DNA of 64,000 bases from Hydrogenophaga taeniospiralis (lineage in GTDB: Bacteria > Pseudomonadota > Gammaproteobacteria > Burkholderiales > Burkholderiaceae_C). The notes under the pieces are model-generated. The model was not told where the DNA came from. It worked only from the letters and a program-made list of their open reading frames with translations, and made no database searches. The stretch spans positions 3,324,501-3,388,500 of the forward strand of contig NZ_JAHBAG010000001.1 in the NCBI RefSeq assembly GCF_020510445.1, read 5' to 3'. Each line of letters starts with the position of its first letter. Within the stretch, counting starts at the first letter, position 1. Positions 34,133 through 42,662 of the stretch are shown here, in pieces. Made by a program: the position numbers and the translations under genes.

Positions 34133-34222
34133 TGCCACCCAGAGACACCGCCGGGCTGGCTCTGCCAGACGGCTGGTGTCGCCCCCGGAGGGTGACGCGA
34201 AGCGGCGCGGGGGGGGCGTTTA
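34133..34222. repeat. GC-rich intergenic repeat, copy C
   Basis: Between the convergent ends of the DUF1624 and GntR genes. It contains CACCGCCGGGCTGGCTCTGC, GGTGTCGCCCCCGGAGGG and TGACGCGAAGCGGCGCGGGG, in the same orientation as copy B. The hairpin arms differ from B at matched positions (CTGGCTCTGCCAG here, CCGGCTTTGCCGG there) yet still pair. Confidence 0.7.
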
Positions 34223-34870
34223 ACCCGCGCAGAACGGCCGCAGGAACTGCCCGGCCACGAACAGGTCTTTCTCGATCGCGCGCCGCACGCCGGCGCTGTC
34301 GCGCAGCCGCAGCGCCATCACCACGTCGCCGTGTGCCTCGTTGATCACGCGCAACGAGGCGGACACCTCGAACAGTTTGTTGGACAGTGGCCCGACCTTG
34401 AGCCAGACGGTTTCGATCAGCGAGAGCAGGGTGGGCGACGCGGCGGCCTGGTACAGGCGCAGGTGAAAGAGCTCGTTGGCGTCCAGGTAGCCCTTGGCGT
34501 CGTTGACCTTGAGCGCGTCGCGCATCTTCTGCTCCAGCGCCAGCAGCTCGGCCACGCCGGCGGCATCGAGCCGGTGCGCGCCACGTTCGGCGGCTTCGCC
34601 TTCGAGCAGCAGGCGGGTCTGTAACACGTCGTCGAACTCGGCCAGCGACAGCCGGGGCACCAGCATGCCGCTGTGCGGCACGTTGACCAGTGCACCTTCG
34701 GCGGCCAGCCGCTGCAGGGCGGCGCGCACGGGCATGACGCCGACGCCCAACTGCTTGGCGATCGCGTGGATCTTGAGCCGTTCGCCCGGCAGGAATTTGC
34801 CCACCGTGACCCACTGGCGCAGGCGCAGGTAGGTGCTGTCCTGCTGGGTGGTAGCGGTGGTGTTCTTCAT
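34220..34870 (-). CDS. GntR-family (FCD) transcriptional regulator
   Basis: Protein of 216 residues: N-terminal winged helix (YLRLRQWVTVGKFLPGERL, AIAKQLGVGVMPVRAALQRLAAEGALV) and a C-terminal all-helical FCD ligand-binding domain (LLLEGEAAERGAHRL, ANELFHLRLYQAA, EAHGDVVMALRLRD). Its ATG overlaps the stop of the aminotransferase gene (ATGA), so it is the last gene of the glutamine-synthetase-like operon. It is probably the repressor acting at the two TTTGATCAAA palindromes upstream of that operon (inference from co-location). Confidence 0.93.
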   Translation of the reverse strand: MKNTTATTQQDSTYLRLRQWVTVGKFLPGERLKIHAIAKQLGVGVMPVRAALQRLAAEGALVNVPHSGMLVPRLSLAEFDDVLQTRLLLEGEAAERGAHRLDAAGVAELLALEQKMRDALKVNDAKGYLDANELFHLRLYQAAASPTLLSLIETVWLKVGPLSNKLFEVSASLRVINEAHGDVVMALRLRDSAGVRRAIEKDLFVAGQFLRPFCAG

Positions 34871-36261
34871 GGGACGGCGGGCGCCTTGATCTGGGTGATC
34901 ACCTCGTCCAGCGCGGCGATCAACCGATCCACGTGGGCCTCGGTGGTCTGCGGGCAGACCAGCATCATGTTGTGAAAGGGCGTGATCATCACGCCGCGGT
35001 TGAGCAGGCCGAGGTGGATCAGGTGTTCCAGCTCAGCGTCGAGCGCTTGCCCGGCCTCGCTGCCGTTGCGCGGTGGTTCGGGGCAGAACTGGAACTCGGT
35101 GCGTGCGCCCACCTGGGTCACGCACCAGGGCAGGCCGTGGCGCGCCAGGGTCTGGCGAATGCCGTCCGCAAGCCGTGCCGAGACGGCCAGCATGTGCCCG
35201 TAGGCGGCTGGGGTCATCACCTCGCCGAGCGTGGCGCGCATGGCCGCCATGGCCAGCATGTTGCCGGTGAGCGTGGTGCCGATGCCGCTGTGGCCGGGTG
35301 GCGCGTCCTGCTTGGCTTTCACGGCGCGCTCGGCGAGGCGCTCGCTCATGCCGTAGACCGCGCAGGGCACGCCACCGCCCACCGGTTTGCCGAGCACGAG
35401 CGCGTCGGCCTCGATGCCGTGGGCGCGCGCGTAGCCGCCGGGGCCGGTGCTGATGGTGTGGGTTTCGTCCATCACCAGCCAGGCGCCGTGTTGCCGGATG
35501 AGCGCCTGCGCCGCCTCCCAGAACCCCGGCTCGGGCAGCACCATGCCGATGTTGGTCATGACCGGCTCGGCCAGCACGCAGGCCACGTCCCCTTGGGCCA
35601 GCGCGGCCTCCAGCGCGGGCAGGTCGTTGAACTCGACCACCACCGTGTGCTCGGTCAGGTCGTGCACCTGGCCCAGCAGGCTGTCGCGTTGCGTGGGCCG
35701 GCCGTCGATCAGATCGACGAACACGTCTTCGATGGTGCCGTGGTAACAGCCGTTGAACACCAACAGTTTCTTGCGCCCGGTGGCGGCGCGGATCCAGCGC
35801 ACGATGTAGCGGTTGGCGTCGGTCGCGCTCAGGGCGAACTGCCAGAACGGCAAGCCAAAGCGCTCGGCGAGCAAGCTGCCGACGGCAGCGGCATCGGCCG
35901 TGGCCAGCATGGTGGTGTAGCCCCGCGTGGCCTGCCGCACCAGCGCGGCGGCGACCGGCGCGGGAGCGTGGCCGAACATCGCGCCGGTGTCGCCGAGGCA
36001 GAAATCCACCAGGGCGTTCCCGTCCACGTCGGTGACTTCGGCGCCGCTGGCGTGGGACACGTGCAGGGCAAACGGCGTGCCCCAGTCGTTCATCCAGTGC
36101 AGCGGCACGCCAAACAACAGGTGCTGCCGCGCCTGCGCGGCGAGCGCCGCCGAATGCGGATTGCGTGCGGCGTAGCTGTCGCGCTCGCGGGCCAGGAAAG
36201 CCTGGGCGCGGGGCCAGTCCAGGCCGGTCCGGCTGGGGAGGGAAGGGGTTGGAGTTTTCAT
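34867..36261 (-). CDS. Class III PLP-dependent aminotransferase
   Basis: Protein of 464 residues related to glutamate-1-semialdehyde aminomutase and omega-aminotransferases. Features: GAEVTDVDGNALVDFCLGDT, the cofactor-binding FNGCYHGT, Asp of LVMDETHTI, and the PLP lysine in LVLGKPVGGGVPCAVYG. It lies between the glutamine-synthetase-like gene (95 bp upstream) and the GntR gene (4-bp overlap). Context suggests it transaminates an amine or amino acid that the ligase-like enzyme also handles, for example in polyamine or aminoalcohol catabolism. The substrate is not deducible. Confidence 0.88.
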   Translation of the reverse strand: MKTPTPSLPSRTGLDWPRAQAFLARERDSYAARNPHSAALAAQARQHLLFGVPLHWMNDWGTPFALHVSHASGAEVTDVDGNALVDFCLGDTGAMFGHAPAPVAAALVRQATRGYTTMLATADAAAVGSLLAERFGLPFWQFALSATDANRYIVRWIRAATGRKKLLVFNGCYHGTIEDVFVDLIDGRPTQRDSLLGQVHDLTEHTVVVEFNDLPALEAALAQGDVACVLAEPVMTNIGMVLPEPGFWEAAQALIRQHGAWLVMDETHTISTGPGGYARAHGIEADALVLGKPVGGGVPCAVYGMSERLAERAVKAKQDAPPGHSGIGTTLTGNMLAMAAMRATLGEVMTPAAYGHMLAVSARLADGIRQTLARHGLPWCVTQVGARTEFQFCPEPPRNGSEAGQALDAELEHLIHLGLLNRGVMITPFHNMMLVCPQTTEAHVDRLIAALDEVITQIKAPAVP

Positions 36262-36305
36262 CTCGCCTCTATCGTTTTTTCAAGATTCAACGCACATCCT
36301 CAACG

Positions 36306-36346
36306 GAACGCGGCCCCACCCAGCCGCGCAGCGGCGCAGGGGGTGC
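36306..36346. repeat. Partial GC-rich repeat, copy D
   Basis: Fragment just after the glutamine-synthetase-like stop, with GCCGCGCAGCGGCGCAGGGG resembling the G-run end of copies A-C. It is short and could be chance in this GC-rich sequence. Confidence 0.35.
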
Positions 36347-36355
36347 CACATACCC

Positions 36356-37702
36356 TCACACCAGCAACAGCAGGTGTTCGCGTTCCCACGAACTGATGAC
36401 GCGGTTGTAGGTGGCGTACTCCACCTCTTTCACGGCCAGGAAGGCGTCGATGAAGGCCCCGCCCAGCATCTCGCGCAGCGGCTCGCATTCGCGCATGCGC
36501 CGGATCGAGTCTTCCATGTGGCTCGGCAGTTCGTGGTCCATGGCCCAGGCGCTGCTGTTCATGGGTTCGGTGGGCAGGCTTTGCTCCACCATGCCGAGGT
36601 AACCACAGGCCAGCGTGGCGGCCATGGCGAGGTAGGGGTTCACGTCCACGCCCGGCACTCGGTTTTCCAGCCGGCGGTTGGCCGCGTCCGACTCCGGCAC
36701 GCGGATGCCGCAGGTGCGGTTGTCGTAGCCCCATTGCACGTTGATGGGCGCCGACATGTGGCGCGCGAGCCGGCGGTACGAGTTCACATACGGCGCGAGC
36801 ATGGGCATGAGCTGCGGCACGTAGCGCTGCAGGCCAGCGATGTAGTGGTGAAACGCGGGGCTCACCGAGCCGTCGGGCAGGCTGAAGATGTTGTCGCGCG
36901 TCTTCGCGTCCAGGATGCTCTGGTGGATGTGCATGGCGCTGCCCGGCTCGGCCTCCATGGGCTTGGCCATGAAGGTGGCGAAGATGCCGTGGCGCAGCGC
37001 GGTTTCGCGCACCGTGCGCTTGAACAGGAACACGCGGTCGGCCAGGTCCATCGGCTCCCCGTGCGTGAAATTGATCTCCATCTGGCCCGCGCCGGCTTCG
37101 TGGATCAGCGTTTCCACCCCCAGGCGGTGCACCTCGCAGAAGCGCGAGAGCTCCAGGAAAAACGGGTCGAAGTCGTTCACCGCGTCGATCGAATACGACT
37201 GGCGGCCGGCCTCGGGCTTGCCGGTGCGGCCCAGCGGCGGCTGCAGCGGTTCGTGCGGGTTCTGGTGGCGCGCCACCAGGTAGAACTCCATCTCGGGCGC
37301 CACCACCGGCTGCCAGCCCTGCGTTGCGTAGAGCTGCAACACGCGGCGCAACACGCAGCGCGGGGAAAGCGCCACCGGTGTACCGTCGAACTCCTCGCAG
37401 TCGTGGATGATCACCGCGACCTGCTCCGCTGCCCAGGGCACCACCCGCGCGGTCGCCAGGTCGGGCACGCAGACCATGTCCGGGTCGGTGTCGCCCACGA
37501 AGGCGGTGTTGTCGGGCTGCTGGCCGTTGACCGTGTTGAGCAGCACGCTCTTGGGCAGGCGCATGTGGCCGGAGTTGAGGAACAGGTCCTTGGGCAGGAT
37601 CTTGCCGCGTGCGATGCCCGTCATGTCGGGGATGACGCACTCCACTTCCTGGATGCGGTGCTGGGACAGAAAGTCCTGGATGCTGGGGCTGGAAGCAGAC
37701 AT
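36356..37702 (-). CDS. Glutamine synthetase-like ligase (gamma-glutamylamine synthetase type)
   Basis: Protein of 448 residues with the glutamine synthetase fold. Metal and ATP residues are present: APEMEFYLV, GAGQMEINFTHGEP, GSAMHIHQS and NRTCGIRVP. The N-terminus (VECVIPDMTGIARGKILPK) and the lack of the adenylylation-site region typical of GlnA place it with catabolic PuuA/GlnA3-type enzymes that gamma-glutamylate amines. First gene of an operon with a class III aminotransferase and a GntR regulator. Upstream lie a sigma70-like promoter and two palindromes, so it is probably substrate-induced. The exact amine is unknown. Confidence 0.87.
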   Translation of the reverse strand: MSASSPSIQDFLSQHRIQEVECVIPDMTGIARGKILPKDLFLNSGHMRLPKSVLLNTVNGQQPDNTAFVGDTDPDMVCVPDLATARVVPWAAEQVAVIIHDCEEFDGTPVALSPRCVLRRVLQLYATQGWQPVVAPEMEFYLVARHQNPHEPLQPPLGRTGKPEAGRQSYSIDAVNDFDPFFLELSRFCEVHRLGVETLIHEAGAGQMEINFTHGEPMDLADRVFLFKRTVRETALRHGIFATFMAKPMEAEPGSAMHIHQSILDAKTRDNIFSLPDGSVSPAFHHYIAGLQRYVPQLMPMLAPYVNSYRRLARHMSAPINVQWGYDNRTCGIRVPESDAANRRLENRVPGVDVNPYLAMAATLACGYLGMVEQSLPTEPMNSSAWAMDHELPSHMEDSIRRMRECEPLREMLGGAFIDAFLAVKEVEYATYNRVISSWEREHLLLLV

Positions 37703-37715
37703 GAAGATCGCTTTG

Positions 37716-37725
37716 TTTGATCAAA
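37716..37725. promoter_or_regulatory. Proximal operator palindrome
   Basis: TTTGATCAAA, 14 bp before the start codon of the glutamine-synthetase-like gene and downstream of the predicted -10. It shares its core with the distal palindrome; the centres are 52 bp apart, about five helical turns. Likely GntR site. Confidence 0.6.
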
Positions 37726-37736
37726 TAATGGCGGGA

Positions 37737-37764
37737 ATTATGTCAATTTATTCATGATCGTCAA
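37737..37764 (-). promoter_or_regulatory. Predicted promoter of the glutamine-synthetase-like operon
   Basis: Reading on the minus strand: -35 TTGACG (37759-37764), 16-bp spacer, -10 CATAAT (37737-37742). It is set in an AT-rich patch unlike the surroundings and sits between the two palindromes. Confidence 0.55.
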
Positions 37765-37781
37765 ATATTTGATCAAATATT
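37764..37781. promoter_or_regulatory. Distal operator palindrome
   Basis: Perfect 18-bp palindrome AATATTTGATCAAATATT directly upstream of the predicted -35, with the same TTTGATCAAA core as the proximal site. Confidence 0.65.
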
Positions 37782-37822
37782 GTCGTGACGACGGCTCTTC
37801 GAACCCGATGCGCAGGCACAAA

Positions 37823-37848
37823 AAAAGCGCGACCGAGGTCGCGCTTTT
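37823..37848 (-). terminator. Intrinsic terminator of the PpiC gene
   Basis: 12-bp stem AAAAGCGCGACC / GGTCGCGCTTTT with a 2-nt loop, followed on the minus strand by a run of seven T. It lies 45 bp after the PpiC stop. Confidence 0.85.
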
Positions 37849-37892
37849 CGCCAGCAGGGAAGGGCGCCGAAGCGGCGCACCACCGTCGTTTC

Positions 37893-38672
37893 TTATTTGA
37901 CCGTGGCCTTCTCGCGCAGGCTTTGCTGGAACGCCATCAGTTTCTGCTGTTGCATCTGCTGGGCGATCTGCGGCTTGATCTCTTCGAGCTTGGGCAACTG
38001 GGCTTGGCGCACGTCGTCCACGCGGATGATGTGCCAGCCGAACTGGCTCTTCACCGGCTCCTGCGTCATCTGGCCCTTGTCCAGCTTCACCATGGCTTCG
38101 GAAAACTCGGCCACGTAGCTGCCGGCCGCGGCCCAGTCCAGATCGCCACCGTTGGCGCCGGATCCCGGGTCCTTGGACTGCTTCTTGGCGATGTCTTCGA
38201 ACTTGGCGCCGCCCTTGAGCGAGGCGATGATGGCCTTGGCTTCGTCTTCCTTTTCCACCAGGATGTGGCGGGCGCGGTATTCCTTGCCACCGTTGGCCGC
38301 GGCGAACTTGTCGTACTCGGCCTGCACCTCGGCGTCGCTCACCGGGTTCTTCTTCTGGTAGTCGGCGAACAGCGCGCGGATCAGGATGGTCTGGCGGGCC
38401 AGTTCCATCTGGGTCTTGTATTCGGGCGTGGCGGCGATGCCGCGCTTCTGCGCTTCCTGCACGAAGATCTCGCGCAGCACCACTTCTTCTTTCAGCTGTG
38501 CGCGCACGGTGTCATCCACCGGGCGGCCGGACGCCGCCACCTGCTGCGCCAGCGCTTCCACGCGCGCGGTGGGCACGGCTTTGCCGTTCACAACGGCCAC
38601 GTTCTGCGCGGCGGCCCAGGGCGCAGCGACGATCAGGGCGGCCGCGGTCAGGGCCGACAGGGAAAATTTCAT
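37893..38672 (-). CDS. Periplasmic parvulin-type peptidyl-prolyl isomerase
   Basis: Exported foldase of 259 residues. It has a signal peptide (MKFSLSALTAAALIVAAPW, cleavage near AAAQ), SurA/PrsA-like N-terminal helices, and a PpiC rotamase domain (about 130-225: YRARHILVEKEDEAKAII, GSGANGGDLDWAAAG, FGWHIIRVDD). The ATG at 38672 is preceded by GAGGA; the frame extends to 38744 without support. It follows yciB and bolA on the same strand, a neighbourhood I recall from betaproteobacteria. Confidence 0.93.
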   Translation of the reverse strand: MKFSLSALTAAALIVAAPWAAAQNVAVVNGKAVPTARVEALAQQVAASGRPVDDTVRAQLKEEVVLREIFVQEAQKRGIAATPEYKTQMELARQTILIRALFADYQKKNPVSDAEVQAEYDKFAAANGGKEYRARHILVEKEDEAKAIIASLKGGAKFEDIAKKQSKDPGSGANGGDLDWAAAGSYVAEFSEAMVKLDKGQMTQEPVKSQFGWHIIRVDDVRQAQLPKLEEIKPQIAQQMQQQKLMAFQQSLREKATVK

Positions 38673-38813
38673 GGTGTTCCTCGGGTTGAAAAAAGGGGTT
38701 GGAGCGGCCGTGTGCAGCGAAGTTGCATGGCGCGGCGGCCGCAAAAAAAGGTGTCAGGGTGTGTCGAGGCCAACGGGCGGGGCGGTTGGCGGTGCGTGCA
38801 TCGGTGGAAGGGT

Positions 38814-39089
38814 TCAGACCTTGATTTCAATCGCCAGCGCGTGCAGGCCCGCGTCGGTGAATTTTTGCAGCGCATCATACACAAGCCGGTGCTGGGCCAC
38901 CCGGCTCTTGCCGGCAAACGCCGGCCCGCCGATGCGCACCCGGAAGTGGGTGCCATACCCCAGCGCGTTCGCGCCGGCATGGCCGGCGTGCGCGGCACTC
39001 TCGTCGAGCACCTCCAGCCAGGTAGGCGCCAGCGCGGCGCGCAGGGTCGCGTCCAGTGCCTCGGCCGTGGGCAGGGTCGTCTCTGTCAT
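38814..39089 (-). CDS. BolA-family protein
   Basis: Protein of 91 residues with the BolA class II KH-like fold: [15 protein letters not shown] and [26 protein letters not shown], which includes the conserved helix and His. BolA proteins bind monothiol glutaredoxins and iron-sulfur clusters and affect cell shape under stress. Its start overlaps the yciB stop (ATGA). Confidence 0.92.
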   Translation of the reverse strand: MTETTLPTAEALDATLRAALAPTWLEVLDESAAHAGHAGANALGYGTHFRVRIGGPAFAGKSRVAQHRLVYDALQKFTDAGLHALAIEIKV

Positions 39090-39643
39090 GGTTTCGGTTC
39101 CCCGTTGGCGGCGGAGCCGTCGTCTTTCAGATAGCGCGCGATGTACAGCCCCTGGCCCACGATGAAGATCACCGGGAACACATAGCCCCAGAGCTTGAAG
39201 TTCACCCAGTCTTCGGTGGAGTAGTACGCGGCCACGTAGGCGTTAATGCCCGCCATGAACAGGAAGTAGCCGATCCAGATCACCGTGAGCCGCGCCCACA
39301 CCGGCGCGGGCAGCGTCAACTGGCTGCCCAGCAGAAGCTGCAGGAAGTTCTTCTTCCAGCCCCAGAGTGCCGCCCCCAGCACGATGGCCATGCTCGCGTA
39401 CAACACGGTCGGTTTCCACTTGATGAAGCGCTCGTCCTGCAGCACCAGGGTCAGCGTGCCGAACACCAGCACCAGCACCAGCGTCACCTTGTGCAAGGTC
39501 TGCAACCGCCGGTCAATGGCATAGATGATGGCGGTCTGCACCACGGTGGCCACCATGAGCACGGCGGTGGCGGTGTAGATGTCGTGCAGTTTGTAGGCCG
39601 CGACGAAAAGGCCGATGGGGAAAAAGTCGATCAGAAAGCGCAT
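39086..39643 (-). CDS. yciB: Inner membrane septation protein YciB
   Basis: Protein of 185 residues with five or so transmembrane helices. The family start [19 protein letters not shown] decides the start at 39643, although the frame is open to 39907. Further typical stretches: [49 protein letters not shown]. Involved in cell-envelope maintenance and septation. It overlaps bolA by 4 bp. Confidence 0.94.
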   Translation of the reverse strand: MRFLIDFFPIGLFVAAYKLHDIYTATAVLMVATVVQTAIIYAIDRRLQTLHKVTLVLVLVFGTLTLVLQDERFIKWKPTVLYASMAIVLGAALWGWKKNFLQLLLGSQLTLPAPVWARLTVIWIGYFLFMAGINAYVAAYYSTEDWVNFKLWGYVFPVIFIVGQGLYIARYLKDDGSAANGEPKP

Positions 39644-39795
39644 GCGGGGATTATCGGGGTTGCGGCGCGGGTCGCGGTCCAGACGCACCGGGTATCCCGT
39701 TGGACCCACGAAGGTCTTGATACCAGAACCCTTGGCCCTGAAATGCCCGCAGCCCATACTCGGCGCATCCAACGCAACCCAGGAGAGCACCGCCC

Positions 39796-40779
39796 ATGTC
39801 CCCTCAAGAACAACAGTCCATTCTGAGCATCGCCTTGCTGGCCGCGTTTTCGGACGGACACAAGGCCGACGCCGAGCGCGAGGCCATTCGCCACCTGGCG
39901 GACACACTCGGCCAGGAGCCCGGTGGCGCCGGGCTGACCCGGCTCTACCAGGACGTGCTGCTCAAGCGCGTTTCGCTGGCCGATGCCGTGGCTGGCCTGA
40001 CGGACGCCGGTCAGCGCCAGCTCGCCTACGAAATGGCGGTGTGCGTCTGCGATGCGGACGGGCGCCAGAGCCCGGCTGAGGCCGCCTTCCTGGCCGACCT
40101 GAAGACCCGTCTGCAGCTGGACGCGGCGCAGGCCCTGGCGTTCGAGCGCGAGGTGGCGGCCCTCCTGGACGCGGCCGACGAGGCCGCCCCGGTGCCCGTG
40201 CCGGTGGCCGCCACCACGCCGGCGGCGCCACCGGTGCCACGGGCCGCGCCGCTCGATACCGCGCTCGACGCCCAGCTCGACAAAACCATCCTGAACGCGG
40301 CGCTGCTCAACGGCGCGCTGGAGCTGCTGCCGCAGTCCTGGGCCTCGATGGCCATCATTCCGCTGCAGGTGCGCATGGTCTACAACATTGGCAAGGCGCA
40401 CGGTGTCGAGCTTGACCAGGGACACATCCGCGAATTCATCGCCGCCGTGGGCGTGGGCCTGACGTCGCAGTACCTCGAACAGTTCGGCCGCAAGCTGCTG
40501 GGAGGGCTGATCGGTGCCGCCGCGGGCCGCATGCTCGGCGGGCTGGGCCGAGCGGCCACGGGCGTGGCGTTTTCCTTTGCCACCACCTATGCGCTGGGCC
40601 AGGTGGCCAAGCGTTATTACGCGGGCGGCCGGGTGATGAGCACTGCGCTGCTGCAGGAAACCTTCCAGAACCTGCTGGAGCCGGCCAAGCAGATGCAGGC
40701 GCAATACCTGCCACAGATCCAGGCCACGGCGCAGACGCTGGACGCGGGCAAGGTGCTGGCGATGGTGCGGGGCGGTTGA
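39796..40779 (+). CDS. TerB-like / DUF697-like protein
   Basis: Protein of 327 residues. Residues 1-125 are TerB-like helices with two acidic loops ([14 protein letters not shown] and [15 protein letters not shown]). A Pro/Ala/Val linker (about 135-155) joins them to a C-terminal region (about 185-290) resembling DUF697: [17 protein letters not shown], a glycine-rich hydrophobic hairpin [18 protein letters not shown] and [16 protein letters not shown]. Probably membrane-associated. TerB-like domains bind metal at the acidic loops; the function here is unknown. It stands alone, divergent from yciB. Confidence 0.7.
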   Translation: MSPQEQQSILSIALLAAFSDGHKADAEREAIRHLADTLGQEPGGAGLTRLYQDVLLKRVSLADAVAGLTDAGQRQLAYEMAVCVCDADGRQSPAEAAFLADLKTRLQLDAAQALAFEREVAALLDAADEAAPVPVPVAATTPAAPPVPRAAPLDTALDAQLDKTILNAALLNGALELLPQSWASMAIIPLQVRMVYNIGKAHGVELDQGHIREFIAAVGVGLTSQYLEQFGRKLLGGLIGAAAGRMLGGLGRAATGVAFSFATTYALGQVAKRYYAGGRVMSTALLQETFQNLLEPAKQMQAQYLPQIQATAQTLDAGKVLAMVRGG

Positions 40780-40978
40780 AGGCACCGCCGCCCGCGCCCG
40801 AGACCGGCGGATGCAAGCAGGTGTAAAACCGGGGCTCCATGGCGGGCTCCGTGTCCGATCGCACCGAGCGGGCGTTTTTTGTCCTGCACAATCCGCGCTA
40901 CTTTGACCCGTGAAGCAGCTGCAGCCACAGGCCCGACCAGGACCCGGTTTCACCGTTTCACCCAACCTTGGGATTTCC

Positions 40979-41482
40979 ATGATGACGAAGACGACATACA
41001 CCCGTTTCAAACTGATCGGCCTGGGCCTGGCGATGGCCACCCTGACGGCCTGCGGGGGTGGCAACGACGATCCTTTGCCCGGTGATACGTCGGGCGACGT
41101 GGTGGCCAAATACATCGGATCCTGGGAAAGCGAGTGCTACACCGACGATGGCGCCTCGGCCCACCTGCGGGCCGACATCACCAAGACCAGCGCCACCGGC
41201 TTTTCGGGCGACGTGATCGCCTATGCCTACATCGGCACCTCATGTTCAGGCCCGAGCGTGAAGTCTGAAAAGGTGTTGACGAATCTGCAGATGACCCACG
41301 TGGGCACCAAGGTGACCGCGGGCGTGACCGCCGACAAGTTCACCGGCACCTCCGACCAGGGTTCGAGCAAGGTGCTGCTGCACAGCGATGGCACCCTGCT
41401 GCAGATCGGCGACCCGGACTCCGGCAAGGACGCCGAGGGCTACCCGAGCGAATTCATCGAGTACAAGCTCTCGCGCATCTGA
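40979..41482 (+). CDS. Hypothetical lipoprotein
   Basis: Protein of 167 residues with a lipoprotein signal ending in lipobox LTAC followed by GGG. The mature part has two cysteines (WESECYTDD, IGTSCSG) and beta-rich repeats of YIGSWESEC and FSGDVIAYAYIG style, as in small lipocalin-like or META-like envelope proteins. No specific family recognised. ATG codons at 40979 and 40982 are both possible starts. Confidence 0.75.
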   Translation: MMTKTTYTRFKLIGLGLAMATLTACGGGNDDPLPGDTSGDVVAKYIGSWESECYTDDGASAHLRADITKTSATGFSGDVIAYAYIGTSCSGPSVKSEKVLTNLQMTHVGTKVTAGVTADKFTGTSDQGSSKVLLHSDGTLLQIGDPDSGKDAEGYPSEFIEYKLSRI

Positions 41483-41825
41483 TCGGGCCCGGCGGGTCTC
41501 ACGGCCTCAAAGTTCAAGGTTTTATTGAAGAAGCCGTTGCACTCGCCTGATTTCATTGAGAAATCTGACATGCTCAGTGCTTAGGCCAGGCCGTTCCTCG
41601 GCTTGCCTGACACGGCATCAGGGCCTTGCGCGATGCATGCCGCCGTGTTGCGGCGCGTTTGTTCAGAATCCGGCGACCCCGCAGCTTGCGGGGTCAGTGT
41701 TGTGTGCCGGTTTGTGTTCCTGCCGCGCTGCCAGTGGCCTTCCGTGATGCATGGGGTGGGCCACGGCGCGTGCGGTGGATGTGCAGACAGGCTGCGGCAT
41801 TTCCTCACCTGTCTTCAATAACACC
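41483..41825. other. 343-bp intergenic region with a strong hairpin
   Basis: No supportable gene. It holds a perfect 9-bp hairpin at 41676-41696 (GACCCCGCA, loop GCT, TGCGGGGTC) without a T-tract, and an AT-richer patch near 41535-41585. It may contain the carbonic anhydrase promoter and a structured leader. Short open frames here have no ribosome binding site or coding character. Confidence 0.5.
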
Positions 41826-42584
41826 ATGAATTACCAGAAATTGATTCGGCACACCACCGTGGCCGCTCTCGCACTGTGCGCCGCCACCTGGGCTGGCGCG
41901 GAAGGGGCCCGCCCGCATTGGGAATACAAGGGTGAACACGGCGCCGCCCACTGGGGCGCGCTGGAACCCGGCTTCGAAGCCTGCGCACGCGGCATGGCGC
42001 AAAGCCCCATCGACATTCGCAACACCGTGAAAGAAGCGCTGCCCGCATTGGACTTCCAATACACGGCTGGCGCCCCCACGCTGGTCAACAACGGGCACAC
42101 CGTGCAGGTGAACATGCCTGCGGGCAGCAAGCTGGTGGTGGATGGCAAGGCGATGGAGCTGCTGCAGTTTCACTTCCACACCCCCAGCGAAGAAGCCATT
42201 GGCGGCAAGCGCGCGGCCATGGTGGCGCACTTCGTGCACAAGGGCGAGGACGGCAAGCTGGGCGTGGTGGCCGTGCTGATCCAGCCCGGCAAGACCAATG
42301 CGGCCTGGGCGCCGATCTTCGAGCACCTGCCACGCGTGGGCGAGCAACTGACGGTGGACGGCCTCACCCTGGATGCCAGCACCCTGTTGCCCGCCAAGAA
42401 GGGCTATTACAGCTTTGCCGGCTCGTTGACCACGCCGCCCTGTTCCGAGGGCGTGCAATGGATGGTGCTCAAGGAACCCGTGAAGCTGGGCGCCCAGCAG
42501 ATCAAGGCGTTCCGCCAGCTGTACAACGCCAACGCGCGGCCCCTGCAGCCGCTCCATGGGCGCGTCGTCAAGGAAAGCGCCTGA
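41826..42584 (+). CDS. Alpha-carbonic anhydrase, exported
   Basis: Protein of 252 residues that interconverts CO2 and bicarbonate in the periplasm. A signal peptide (about 1-25, ending WAGAEG) is followed by the alpha-CA fold. Zinc ligands His116 and His118 (LLQFHFHTPSEE) and His135 (MVAHFVH); proton-shuttle-position His91 (NNGHTVQV); disulfide pair Cys53 and the Cys of TTPPCSEGVQW. The frame opens at 41751, but the ATG at 41826 directly precedes the signal peptide. Convergent with cysK. Confidence 0.95.
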   Translation: MNYQKLIRHTTVAALALCAATWAGAEGARPHWEYKGEHGAAHWGALEPGFEACARGMAQSPIDIRNTVKEALPALDFQYTAGAPTLVNNGHTVQVNMPAGSKLVVDGKAMELLQFHFHTPSEEAIGGKRAAMVAHFVHKGEDGKLGVVAVLIQPGKTNAAWAPIFEHLPRVGEQLTVDGLTLDASTLLPAKKGYYSFAGSLTTPPCSEGVQWMVLKEPVKLGAQQIKAFRQLYNANARPLQPLHGRVVKESA

Positions 42585-42618
42585 CGAAAGCCAGCGACCC
42601 CATGGCTTCCATGGGGGG

Positions 42619-42645
42619 AGGGATGTGCCCTCGGGCACTCCCTTT
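42619..42645. terminator. Candidate terminator between carbonic anhydrase and cysK
   Basis: Hairpin AGGGA(T)GTGCCC, loop TC, GGGCACTCCCT with one bulge and a short T-run on the plus strand. Lies between two convergent gene ends. Confidence 0.5.
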
Positions 42646-42662
42646 GACGTCTTGCGGCCTCC

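Noticed and set aside
41556..41829. Several short overlapping frames before the carbonic anhydrase gene
   Set aside because: No ribosome binding sites, poor coding character, Cys/Arg-rich composition.
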